DNA of 34,712 bases from Pseudarthrobacter sulfonivorans (GTDB lineage Bacteria; Actinomycetota; Actinomycetes; Actinomycetales; Micrococcaceae), in assembly GCF_014712225.1 (NCBI RefSeq), contig NZ_JACXBW010000027.1:1-34712 (forward strand). The letters are read 5' to 3'. Both the position numbers and the translations under genes were made by a program. Position 1 is the stretch's first letter. Every line of letters begins with the position of its first letter. Below, one piece after another: positions 8,379 to 16,251 of the stretch. The notes beneath the pieces were generated by a model that searched no databases, was not told the DNA's origin, and was given only the letters and a program-made list of their open reading frames with translations.

Positions 8379-8932
8379 GCCGCGGGGGCGGCCGGTTCGC
8401 CGTCGACCGTGTAGAGCAGTTCGAGGCTCTCGCCCGGGTTGACCTGCAGGGTGGCGAGGCCTTCCTGCGCGTAGGCCCAGTCGCCGGTTGCGGGCTTGGT
8501 CCAGAGCGACCAGTAGGCGAAGGCTGCGGGCATCTTGCTGCACTCTTCCCGGTACGTGCCGCCCTTGTGGGTGATGTCCAGGTCTGCGGCGGGCACACCG
8601 TTCACACGGCATACGAGTTCGGTGGGGTACTGGGTGGTGCCCTCGGTTTTCACCTTTGCCTCGTCGAGCACCTTGGACGCGGGAGTCGCCGCGGTCACGG
8701 GCACGCAAACGGACTTGTCGGCCGCGGACTGCTTCAGGGAGCCCGAATCGACGATGACCTTCACGCCGGCGCAGGGCCCGGCGGCTGCGCTGGATGACGC
8801 CGCTGCGGTCGACGCCGGGGCGGAGGTGGTGGGCTGGGTGGCGGCCGGCGTGGAACAGGCGGCGAGGGTAAGCAGGAGACCGGCGGCGGCGAGGGTGCTC
8901 GCGGCGGCGGTGCGGATCTTAGTCAAAGTCAC
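8375..8932 (-). CDS. Lipoprotein with transcobalamin-like C-terminal (DUF4430) domain
   Basis: The 185-residue product has a lipoprotein signal with lipobox LAAC at about 22-25, then a low-complexity Ala/Ser/Thr linker to about residue 50. The folded part runs from about 52 to 178 and contains TYREECSKMP and AYWSLWTK, a pattern I associate with the DUF4430 family (PF14478), which resembles the C-terminal ligand-binding domain of intrinsic factor and transcobalamin. The start is GTG 8932, six bases after the first base of the glucokinase stop codon. The end overlaps the ECF gene by ATGA, indicating translational coupling. It would be anchored on the outer face of the membrane and could capture a ligand for the ECF importer. 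That role and the cobalamin ligand are inferred. Confidence 0.75.
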   Translation of the reverse strand: MTLTKIRTAAASTLAAAGLLLTLAACSTPAATQPTTSAPASTAAASSSAAAGPCAGVKVIVDSGSLKQSAADKSVCVPVTAATPASKVLDEAKVKTEGTTQYPTELVCRVNGVPAADLDITHKGGTYREECSKMPAAFAYWSLWTKPATGDWAYAQEGLATLQVNPGESLELLYTVDGEPAAPAA

Positions 8933-8935
8933 GCT

Positions 8936-9805
8936 TCAAGGGTAGGGCGTGGGTTGTCCGGATCCGGGGGCGGTCACGTTCTGTGACGTGACATGTTGCG
9001 CAATCTCTTTGAACAGTGTTGCTTGTAGGGCAGCACCCACGACGCCCGCGGAGTTTTCCAAGCTGGCTGGAATGACCGGGGTGCGTAGTGACAGGCGTGG
9101 TAGGTACTCGTTACTGCATGCTGAAATTCCCCCACCGATGATGATCAGGTCAGGTGAGAAGAGGAACTCCACATGCGACAGGAACTGTTGCAGCCGGTCG
9201 GCGTACTCCATCCAATTTAGGCCTTCCTTTTCCCGGCTGATGGCCGATGCCCGGGATTCGGCCTTGTAGCCGTCGATTTCCAGATGGCCCAGCTCGAAGT
9301 TGGGTACCAGCCTTCCGTCAACTATTAGTGCTGATCCGATGCCAGTACCCAACGTCAGGACCAGGACAACGCCGGGTTTGTCCTTCCCGACGCCGTAACG
9401 GGATTCTGCCAAAGCAGCTGCGTCAGCGTCATTCACGACGCAAACAGGCCGACCAAGCCGAGCCCGCAAGTAAGCCTGAACATCCAGTCCGATCCAGCTG
9501 TCGTCCATGTTTGCTGCCGATCTGGCCACGCCGTGTTGGACTATCGAGGGGATGGCGACTCCGACAGCACCCTCCCGATGCCAGGGGCTTCCGGAGCCCA
9601 GCTCATCGATGAGCTGGTTCAGCACGTCTGCGACCGCACCCGCCGTCCCGCCAAGAGGTGTCGGGACTTTACGGACGCCGCCCACCGGGGTACCGCTACT
9701 CAGGTTGATGATTGCACCCTTGATCCACGTCCCGCCGACATCGATTCCTATCCGGGAATGCAGTCCTGACGGCACATCGGTGGTATCGGTCGCGGGTTGT
9801 GTCAT
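8936..9805 (-). CDS. ppgK: ROK-family glucokinase, polyphosphate-glucokinase type
   Basis: This is a cytoplasmic kinase of 289 residues that should phosphorylate glucose to glucose 6-phosphate using polyphosphate and/or ATP. The phosphate-binding motif GIDVGGTWIKG is at about 19-29. The catalytic aspartate lies in VNDADAAALAE. TLGTGIGSAL and PNFELGHLE are typical of actinobacterial PPGK proteins, and the zinc-binding cysteine cluster of other ROK kinases is absent, as expected for that subgroup. AAAGGAA-like sequence precedes the ATG at 9805. It follows the alpha-glucosidase gene and would phosphorylate the glucose released there. It is only three bases upstream of the lipoprotein gene of the ECF unit, an odd pairing that suggests the sugar locus was inserted here. 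Its base composition seems less GC-rich than that of the ECF genes. Confidence 0.82.
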   Translation of the reverse strand: MTQPATDTTDVPSGLHSRIGIDVGGTWIKGAIINLSSGTPVGGVRKVPTPLGGTAGAVADVLNQLIDELGSGSPWHREGAVGVAIPSIVQHGVARSAANMDDSWIGLDVQAYLRARLGRPVCVVNDADAAALAESRYGVGKDKPGVVLVLTLGTGIGSALIVDGRLVPNFELGHLEIDGYKAESRASAISREKEGLNWMEYADRLQQFLSHVEFLFSPDLIIIGGGISACSNEYLPRLSLRTPVIPASLENSAGVVGAALQATLFKEIAQHVTSQNVTAPGSGQPTPYP

Positions 9806-9883
9806 GACGTTTCCTTTGAATAGCCAGGGGCGTGACCGGAGGGCCTCGGTCCGGGTTCATGGCGGTGCTGATGTGCATGGAGG

Positions 9884-9913
9884 AGCCTCCCGGCGCCTGG
9901 GCGCCGGGAGGCT
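9884..9913. terminator. Perfect 14-bp stem between alpha-glucosidase and glucokinase genes
   Basis: AGCCTCCCGGCGCC (9884-9897) is the exact reverse complement of 9900-9913, separated by two bases. It starts 20 bases downstream of the alpha-glucosidase stop. There is no U-tract on the minus transcript, so it may be an attenuating or stabilising hairpin in the sugar operon rather than a full terminator. The surrounding 9806-9933 stretch otherwise holds only the glucokinase ribosome site. Confidence 0.6.
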
Positions 9914-9933
9914 GGGTTTGATTCCTGGTCCAG

Positions 9934-11652
9934 CTAAGCCTGGAGCCAAGCAGTGGTCGCTCCGGGCAGCGATCCTCCCTCGAGTGGTGAACTGGAGACC
10001 AGAGCCTTGCCAGCGGGCAGTTCGAAGCCTTCCGTGCCGAAGTTCGTTACGGAGGTCCAACCGTTGGGGCGCCGGAACGCCAGCACGTCAGAGCGGCCGG
10101 TTTCCAGCCATTCCAGCGCTTCGGCGGTTTGCAGCTGTGACCTCAGGGCCAGTGCCCTGCGGTAGAGGGACAGGGTTGAGTCTTCCTGTGTTTCCTGGGC
10201 TTCCACTGAGTGGTTGGCAAACCATTCTGGCTGCGGCAAGTGGGCGCCGCCGGCTCCGAAACCGAAGGAACTGCCCCCAGTAGCCCAAGGCAGCGGTACG
10301 CGACAGCCATCGCGGCCAATCTCGACGCCTTTGTTCCGGAAGAAGGCGGGGTCCTGGCGCTCGGCGTCGGGGATTTCACTTCCGACCTCCTGCAGGCCCA
10401 GTTCCTCACCTTGGTACAGGTACGCGGAGCCTGGAAGGGCGAACATCAGCAACGATGCGGCGCGGGCGCGGCGCAGGCCGAGTGCGACGTCGATCTCGTC
10501 CTGTTTGCCGCCGGCGAGCAGCCAAAGCTTGCCCGCCTGCCCGGCCATGATTTCCCCCTCGGTCGAAGGCCCGGACACGGGAAGCCCGTAGCGGGTGGCG
10601 TGCCGGACGACGTCGTGGTTGGAGAACACCCAGGTGGAGGACGCGCTGGACGCCTCGGCCTCGGCGAGGTTCTTGGTGATGATTCGCCGGAACTGGGCGC
10701 CGTCAAAGTCCGCCTGCAGCAGGTCGAAATTGAAGGCCTGTCCCAGGCCCTCCGGGCTGGCGTAGCGGGCCCGGCGGTCCGCGTGGACCCAGGCTTCGGC
10801 GACGGCGGTGCGCGGCGGGTTGTATTCGTTGAAGAGCTTTCGCCACTCGGCGTAGATCTCGTGGACTTCGTCGCGGTCCCAGTACGGGTGCGAGCCAGCA
10901 AGGTATAGCGCTTCGCCCTGGGCTTCGAGGTCTGCCTTCGTGGGCAGGGACTCTTCGAGGTTCTTGGTGAGGGCATGGGCGACGTCGATGCGGAAGCCGT
11001 CCACGCCCCGGTCCGACCAGAAGCGCAGGGTCGTCAGGAAGTCTTCGCGGACCTCGGGGTTGTCCCAGTTAAAGTCAGGCTGTTCCTTGGCGAAGATGTG
11101 CATGTACCACTGCCCTGGCGTTCCGTCGGGTTCGGTGATGCGCTCCCACGCGGGACCGCCGAACACGGAGTCCCAGTCTGACGGCGGCAGTTCACCGTTT
11201 TCGCCCAGTCCGTCGCGGAAGATGTAGCGGTCGCGGGCCGGGGACCCTTTGGGCGAGGCGAGGGCTTCCTGGAACCACTCGTGGCGGTTCGAGGAGTGGT
11301 TCGGCACGATGTCCACAATCAATTTGATGCCGGCGGTCTGCAGGGCGGAAGCCATGTCGTTGAAGTCTTCCAGCGTGCCGAGCCGTGCGTCGACGTTACG
11401 GTAGTCGTCCACGTCATAGCCGCCGTCGGCGAGGGCTGATGGGTAGAAGGGGCTCAGCCATACTGCTTCGATTCCGAGATCCTTCAGGTAGGGGACCTTG
11501 GCGGTGATGCCGTTGATGTCACCGATGCCGTCACCGTTGGAGTCGGAGAAACTGCGGGGGTAGATCTGGTAGACCGAGGCCTGGCGCCACCAGTTGGGGT
11601 TGGCCATGTTCTTTGGCTCGGTGCTGGTGGCCTGGGTGAGGATGGAGGGCAA
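9934..11652 (-). CDS. GH13 alpha-glucosidase (oligo-glucosidase type)
   Basis: This 572-residue cytoplasmic enzyme would hydrolyse alpha-glucosides such as maltose or isomaltose-type oligosaccharides. It has the (beta/alpha)8 catalytic barrel with VYQIYPRSF near the start, IVDIVPNHS (112-120), the nucleophile D223 in GFRIDVAHA, the acid/base E286 in AVAEAWVH and the third carboxylate D347 in SNHDVVRH. There is no signal peptide, so the substrate must be imported first. I chose TTG 11652 because AAAGGA lies seven bases upstream. ATG 11607 (MANPNWW) is an alternative that would remove 15 residues. It lies 47 bases after the ABC permease gene, in one operon with the transporter and glucokinase. 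The open frame extends to 12348 but the extra part is shadow of the permease gene. Confidence 0.93.
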   Translation of the reverse strand: MPSILTQATSTEPKNMANPNWWRQASVYQIYPRSFSDSNGDGIGDINGITAKVPYLKDLGIEAVWLSPFYPSALADGGYDVDDYRNVDARLGTLEDFNDMASALQTAGIKLIVDIVPNHSSNRHEWFQEALASPKGSPARDRYIFRDGLGENGELPPSDWDSVFGGPAWERITEPDGTPGQWYMHIFAKEQPDFNWDNPEVREDFLTTLRFWSDRGVDGFRIDVAHALTKNLEESLPTKADLEAQGEALYLAGSHPYWDRDEVHEIYAEWRKLFNEYNPPRTAVAEAWVHADRRARYASPEGLGQAFNFDLLQADFDGAQFRRIITKNLAEAEASSASSTWVFSNHDVVRHATRYGLPVSGPSTEGEIMAGQAGKLWLLAGGKQDEIDVALGLRRARAASLLMFALPGSAYLYQGEELGLQEVGSEIPDAERQDPAFFRNKGVEIGRDGCRVPLPWATGGSSFGFGAGGAHLPQPEWFANHSVEAQETQEDSTLSLYRRALALRSQLQTAEALEWLETGRSDVLAFRRPNGWTSVTNFGTEGFELPAGKALVSSSPLEGGSLPGATTAWLQA

Positions 11653-11699
11653 GACTGGTTCCTTTACTTCGTTCTTAGTGGTCGGTTTGGCGGCTGGAG

Positions 11700-12590
11700 T
11701 CACTTGACGGCGCCCTGAGTCAGGCCGGACATTACCCAGCGCTGGGTGAACAGGTAGACGACAATCGCGGGTGCCATGGCCATCAGGTAGGAGGCGAAGG
11801 CAACGTTGTAGCTGTTGCTGAACTGTGTCTGGAAGATCTTCTGCAACACCGGGATTGTCTGCAGTTCCGGGTCGGAAATGATGAGTGACGGCATCATGAA
11901 GTCGTTCCAGGATGCGATGAAAGCGAAGATGCCGACCGTGGCGCTCATCGGCCCGAGCAGGGGGAAGATGAGCTTCCAGAACACCTGCCAGGTGCCAGCA
12001 CCGTCTATGCGCATGCTTTCCTCCAACTCCAGCGGGATGGAGCGCAGGAACGCGGTGAACAGCATCGTATTGAACGCCAGGGCAAAAACGATGTGCAAAA
12101 GCGCGACGCCGAGCGGGTTGTCCAGTCCCACGAGGCCGGTGAGCTGGATCTGCGGTAGTGCCACCACGGGGAACGGGATGAACATCGCTGCGAGCAGGTA
12201 GAAGAAGGACCAGCGGAAGAGTCGGCGGTCCCAGTTGCGGACGATCGCGTAGGCTGCCAGCGCCGACACGATGATTTCCCCCGCCACGGAGGTCACGGAC
12301 ACGAACACGGAGATCGCAAAGCCGCGCGGGAAGTTCGTGAGCGTCCATGCCTGGACGAAACTATCGAAGGTCAGGGGGCTCGGCAGCGAGAAGGCGTTGC
12401 CGTCCACCGCCTGTCCGGTGGTTTTGAACGCCATGCTGAGGGTGACGTACAGCGGGACGAGCACGCTGAGGGTGCAGACGATAAGGACGATGGTGGCGGG
12501 CCAGTTGCTGCGCCCCTGGCCGGCGCTGACCTGTTGTTTCTTCCCGGCGGCCGCGGGCCGTGCGGGGATGGTGCTGGGTACGCTGCTCAT
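11700..12590 (-). CDS. Carbohydrate ABC transporter permease, MalG type
   Basis: This 296-residue inner-membrane permease has about six membrane segments. The ATPase-coupling EAA loop is visible as ESMRIDGAGTWQVFWKLIFP. The sequence ends in the typical MalG form (QRWVMSGLTQGAVK). The start at ATG 12590 overlaps the stop of the upstream permease (ATGA), so the two are translationally coupled. The frame extends upstream to 13001 only as shadow. It pairs with the MalF-type permease and the Tat lipoprotein to import a sugar. No ATPase gene is in the locus. Actinomycete sugar importers of this class commonly share one MsiK-type ATPase encoded elsewhere; that this applies here is inferred. Confidence 0.93.
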   Translation of the reverse strand: MSSVPSTIPARPAAAGKKQQVSAGQGRSNWPATIVLIVCTLSVLVPLYVTLSMAFKTTGQAVDGNAFSLPSPLTFDSFVQAWTLTNFPRGFAISVFVSVTSVAGEIIVSALAAYAIVRNWDRRLFRWSFFYLLAAMFIPFPVVALPQIQLTGLVGLDNPLGVALLHIVFALAFNTMLFTAFLRSIPLELEESMRIDGAGTWQVFWKLIFPLLGPMSATVGIFAFIASWNDFMMPSLIISDPELQTIPVLQKIFQTQFSNSYNVAFASYLMAMAPAIVVYLFTQRWVMSGLTQGAVK

Positions 12591-13525
12591 GCTGCGATCC
12601 CTCCTTTGCCACGTGTGAAGCGAAGCTGGATGAGTGCGATGACGATGCTGATGAGGAAGAAGATCACGGCATTGGCCATCTGGTACGCATAGTCGCCGCC
12701 TTCGAAGCCGCGGAAGATCGACATCGCGACGCTGCGCGTGGCGACGCCGGGGCCGCCGTCGGTGAGGCCGACGATGATGTCGTAGACGTTGAGGTAGTTC
12801 TTGAAGCCGAGGACCATATTGATCACGGCGTACCCGGCAATCAGCGGCAACGTGATGTGCCGCAGGTTCTGCCAGGGCGTTGCTCCGTCGATGGAGCTTG
12901 CCTCGTAGACCTCGGTGGGAACCGTGAGGAGCCCTGCGATGTAGATCAGCATCGCACTTGGAACCGACTGCCACGCTGTGACGAAGACGATCGCCAGCCA
13001 CGCAAGGTCGGGGTTGGCGAGGATGCTCGTCGCCAGCGGTTCGATTCCCATGCTTTGGCCTACGAGTGGCACAGAGTTCGAGAAGAGGTATTGGAAGACG
13101 AAGGCGATGACAATGCCCGAAATCACCATGGGGATCACGAATACTGTGCGCAGTGCAGCACGGAAGCGGACGCGGGACGTGAGTCCCAGGGCCAGGAAGA
13201 AGGCCACGGCGTTCACGACGATGACGGTCACGAGCGCAAAGGCGAGCGTGAAGCCGTAGGCGCTGAGGACTCCTTCGTCCTGGAAGACCGCGATGAAGTT
13301 TCGGATGCCTATGAAGTCGAATTCACCGAAGCCAACAGAGTTCGTGAAGCTGTAGACGAATCCGAGTACGGCCGGCAGTGTGACGGCGAGCGTGAAAATC
13401 GCCAGTGAGGGGAAAAGGAAAAAGTAGAAGAGCGGATCGACACGGCTCTTGCGCGCACTTGTCGCTCCAGTCGCTGCCGGGGCCCTCACCACCGCTCTGG
13501 TGGAAGGCTTCGTCGTCGATGACAT
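12587..13525 (-). CDS. Carbohydrate ABC transporter permease, MalF type
   Basis: This 312-residue membrane protein has an N-terminal cytoplasmic stretch of about 40 residues and then about six membrane segments. The EAA loop is EASSIDGATPWQNLRHITLP. I chose ATG 13525 because GAGGA lies just upstream at suitable spacing; an ATG at 13546 and the longer frame to 13630 lack such support and overlap the binding-protein gene. It lies 37 bases downstream of the binding-protein gene and overlaps the next permease. Its job is to form the translocation pore with the MalG-type partner. Confidence 0.93.
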   Translation of the reverse strand: MSSTTKPSTRAVVRAPAATGATSARKSRVDPLFYFFLFPSLAIFTLAVTLPAVLGFVYSFTNSVGFGEFDFIGIRNFIAVFQDEGVLSAYGFTLAFALVTVIVVNAVAFFLALGLTSRVRFRAALRTVFVIPMVISGIVIAFVFQYLFSNSVPLVGQSMGIEPLATSILANPDLAWLAIVFVTAWQSVPSAMLIYIAGLLTVPTEVYEASSIDGATPWQNLRHITLPLIAGYAVINMVLGFKNYLNVYDIIVGLTDGGPGVATRSVAMSIFRGFEGGDYAYQMANAVIFFLISIVIALIQLRFTRGKGGIAA

Positions 13526-13562
13526 GGTGGTCCTCGTTTCGTGCATTAGGTCGGAAGGGTGG

Positions 13563-14840
13563 TCACGCGCGGAAAGCCAGGCGCGCCCAGTCGGCGTCCA
13601 TCCGGCGCAACGCGCTCTCGGCGTCGGCACCGCCGATGATCGACTGGAGGTAGTTGGCGGCGGGAATCGAGTTCGGAATGAACTGTGAGGCGCCCATGTA
13701 GAACCGGCCCTCGTCGTAGTACTTCTGCATCTCTACGATTCGGGGATCTGTGACCGCTGGTGCGTCCTTGCTCGTGCCGAATCCCAGGAATTCGGCGTTG
13801 TAGGTGTTCTGGACCTCCGGCTGCATGAGGTGTTGAAGGAAGGCGCGGGCACCCTCCTGTGCGCTCGCGACTTCCGGAACCCAGAGCGAGAGGTCGATGT
13901 TGACGCGAACCTTCAGATCCGCGGGGTCACTGGTCATTGGCAGCGGGAAAGTGCCGAGGTCCACATCCGTACCCGCCTTTTCAATCTCCCCGAAGGCCCA
14001 CGGCCCCTGGAAGTACATTGCCGCCTGGCCCTGGGCCATGGCAGTGTTGCCGTCTCCGTAGCCGCGGCTCGACGCATCGGGGTTGACGTACTTGGTCAGC
14101 TGGACCATGCGCTTCACTGGATCGAGCATCGTTTTCTGGAACGACACTTCGGACTCCGGTCCGACCTTCTCGCCGATCTCGTGCATTGACTTGTAGAAGT
14201 CGCGCACGTTGACCATGCCGCCCACCGTGTAGTCGAACAGGCCCTGCGCGATGGTCCACGGGTCGCGGAAAGTGCCGTAGATAGGAGTGATGCCGGCTGC
14301 TTTGAGCACCTCACATACCTCGATCAGTTCGTCCCAGGTTGTCGGGACGGCCAGCCCGTTCTGCTCGAAGATGCGGCGGTTGTAGATGACTGAGGCGGCC
14401 ATGACCGAGTAGGGGATGACGCTCGTGCGGCCTGGGTACGTGGGATACCAGTTCGTGAGGTCGAGGACGTCGTCCCGGATGGAAGCTGCTGCCGGGAGAT
14501 CGGAAAGGTCCGAGAGTGCTCCGCGCTCCATGAACCGGGCCATCTCAAGGTTGTAGTTGAGGCAACCGAGATCCGGCGGACTGCTGCGCACAAAGCTGGC
14601 AGAAAGATTTGTGGCCATGTCATGCAGAACGCGGTACCGGTCCTGCGACGCGGTAAATTTCGCCGCCAGATCGCGGAAGTATGGCACGGCTTCCGGTTTT
14701 GACTGGTGGAACGTGACGGTGGGACGTGCACCTCCCGGGGTACATCCGGCCAAGCCAACGGCTGTCAGGGCGCCCCCGGCAGCGGCAAGGAAAGTGCGCC
14801 GGGAGACAAGAGTCCCAGCGGACGTCAAAGGTGGCAACAT
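13563..14840 (-). CDS. Sugar ABC transporter substrate-binding lipoprotein (Tat-exported)
   Basis: The 425-residue protein has a twin-arginine signal (VSRRTFLAAAGG, about 12-23) followed by lipobox LAGC (C33), so it should be exported folded and anchored outside the membrane. The mature part has features of extracellular solute-binding family 1: TTWDELIEVCEVLKAAGITP, GQAAMYFQGPW and SLWVPEVASAQEGARAFLQ. It is the first gene of the sugar operon, divergent from the ROK repressor gene, with the tandem operator-like repeat between them. The substrate is likely an alpha-glucoside, given the alpha-glucosidase in the operon; the sequence itself does not define it. Confidence 0.92.
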   Translation of the reverse strand: MLPPLTSAGTLVSRRTFLAAAGGALTAVGLAGCTPGGARPTVTFHQSKPEAVPYFRDLAAKFTASQDRYRVLHDMATNLSASFVRSSPPDLGCLNYNLEMARFMERGALSDLSDLPAAASIRDDVLDLTNWYPTYPGRTSVIPYSVMAASVIYNRRIFEQNGLAVPTTWDELIEVCEVLKAAGITPIYGTFRDPWTIAQGLFDYTVGGMVNVRDFYKSMHEIGEKVGPESEVSFQKTMLDPVKRMVQLTKYVNPDASSRGYGDGNTAMAQGQAAMYFQGPWAFGEIEKAGTDVDLGTFPLPMTSDPADLKVRVNIDLSLWVPEVASAQEGARAFLQHLMQPEVQNTYNAEFLGFGTSKDAPAVTDPRIVEMQKYYDEGRFYMGASQFIPNSIPAANYLQSIIGGADAESALRRMDADWARLAFRA

Positions 14841-14870
14841 CGGCTCCTAGGTGGTCTCACTTCGAATTTA

Positions 14871-14896
14871 TTTGGATCTTATATTTAGGTCCTATA
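14871..14896. promoter_or_regulatory. Tandem 13-bp operator-like repeat in divergent promoter region
   Basis: TTTGGATCTTATA (14871-14883) is followed directly by TTTAGGTCCTATA (14884-14896), matching at 10 of 13 positions. The second unit contains the palindrome TAGGTCCTA. The site is AT-rich in a GC-rich region and sits between the divergent binding-protein and ROK-repressor genes, 30 bases from one and 34 from the other. It is a good candidate binding site for the ROK repressor and probably overlaps both promoters. Confidence 0.6.
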
Positions 14897-14930
14897 CGAG
14901 GATGAGGGATAGAGGCGATATCGTCAAGGG

Positions 14931-16136
14931 ATGAATGAGACCACGGCGAGCTCAACGCAGCTGTTGCGGCAGATCAACTCGGATGCTTTGCTGCGCTTCG
15001 CTCTACAGGAGCGAGTCTTCACAGCTGGAGAGGCCATGGCCATGACCGGGCTGACGCGCGCAACGGTGCTCGGCGTGTGCGATGGCCTGGTCGACGCCGG
15101 CTGGTTGGAGCAAGTGGATGACAGTCCTGCCGCGGGCCGCACGCACAAGGGCCGCCCAGCACGCCGCTACCAATTGCGCGAGGCTGCCGGTGTTGTTGTT
15201 GGGCTGGACGCGGGGGAGATCTCCTTCACAACGATCGTCGCGGATCTGCGCGGCCGCGAGCTGGCCACTCGTCGCCAGAGCGTTGACTCGCATGCGCTGG
15301 GCCGCGCGGGCCGCGGCGCGAGCGCACGAGAGTTGATCCGTCTGACCCTCGACGACATCGGGCGCACCCTCGATGACGTCTTACTCACAGTCGTCGGCGT
15401 TCCCGCGCCGATCGACGCTAACGGTATGTCTCCCGAAGGAGAATTCTGGCATCTGATGAATTCCGGCTTTGCTGCGCACCTTCGCGGTACGGCCGTCGTC
15501 GAAAATGACGCCAACCTTGCCGCTATTGCCGAACGCGCACACGAGCCATCAGCTAACCAGGCAACCCTGTTGACAGGGGAACGATTCGGCGCTGGCCTGA
15601 TCGTCGATGGGCGCTTGCTGCGGGGACCTCGAGGCGGCGCAGGGGAGATGCGATTCCTCGACACGCTTACCGCCGGCAAGTTCGTGCCCGACGAAGGGGG
15701 TGCGGATGGGTTTGGAGCACTTGCCCGGAAGTGGGCACGCTCGCGCATTCACTCATACGAGGGAGAAACCATGCTGCGGCAAAAGCCCGAGAAGGACATC
15801 ACCGCGGAGGACGTGTTCCAGGCAGCCCGGGAGGGGGATCCGTTTGCAACGGACATCATCGCCCGGCTCGGCGCCCGTCTGGCGCGGATTGCGGTTGTGC
15901 TCTCCAGCCTCCTGGACATTGAACGTGTAGTCATCGCAGGCGGCATCTCACGGGCCATCGAACCTGTCCTCGAACACGCACGCAGCCTGCTGCCCACCGA
16001 TTCCGGCTTACCGCTCCCGGAGCTCGTGGCGAGCACGTTCGGAGCCGAGGTGGTGGTCAAAGGTGCTATCGAGTCCGCACTGACGCGGATCAAGCTCGAA
16101 CCTAACGCGTTCCTCCCGCGAGCCGCGCGATCCTGA
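14931..16136 (+). CDS. ROK-family transcriptional repressor
   Basis: This 401-residue regulator has an N-terminal winged helix-turn-helix (about 15-75, with EAMAMTGLTRATVLGVCDGL) and a C-terminal ROK sugar-binding domain (about 85-385). The phosphate-binding loop is degenerate (VVGLDAGEI instead of DxGGT) and the ROK zinc cysteines are missing, so it should bind rather than phosphorylate a sugar. It is divergent from the sugar ABC operon and very likely controls it, releasing DNA when the imported sugar or a product binds. The ATG at 14931 starts the conserved N-terminus, with AAGGG just before it. A second ATG at 14935 is out of frame. Confidence 0.88.
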   Translation: MNETTASSTQLLRQINSDALLRFALQERVFTAGEAMAMTGLTRATVLGVCDGLVDAGWLEQVDDSPAAGRTHKGRPARRYQLREAAGVVVGLDAGEISFTTIVADLRGRELATRRQSVDSHALGRAGRGASARELIRLTLDDIGRTLDDVLLTVVGVPAPIDANGMSPEGEFWHLMNSGFAAHLRGTAVVENDANLAAIAERAHEPSANQATLLTGERFGAGLIVDGRLLRGPRGGAGEMRFLDTLTAGKFVPDEGGADGFGALARKWARSRIHSYEGETMLRQKPEKDITAEDVFQAAREGDPFATDIIARLGARLARIAVVLSSLLDIERVVIAGGISRAIEPVLEHARSLLPTDSGLPLPELVASTFGAEVVVKGAIESALTRIKLEPNAFLPRAARS

Positions 16137-16203
16137 CTTGGCGCGGCTCCCGGACGCCCGACTGGCAGGATGGCAAGCTCTGCCGGTCCGCTGTCCAAAG
16201 GTC

Positions 16204-16241
16204 GACGACGGCACTCGGGTGAGTGCCGCCGTCGGCCTTTT
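16204..16241. terminator. Intrinsic terminator between ROK regulator and permease genes
   Basis: CGACGGCACTC (about 16206-16216) pairs with GAGTGCCG..CGTCG across a short loop and is followed by CCTTTT. It lies between two convergent genes and is likely bidirectional. Confidence 0.75.
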
Positions 16242-16251
16242 CTGCTGGGTG

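Noticed and set aside
8379..8708. Upstream extension of the ECF reading frame
   Set aside because: It overlaps the lipoprotein gene and lacks recognisable domain sequence; ATG 8378 with ATGA coupling is the better start.
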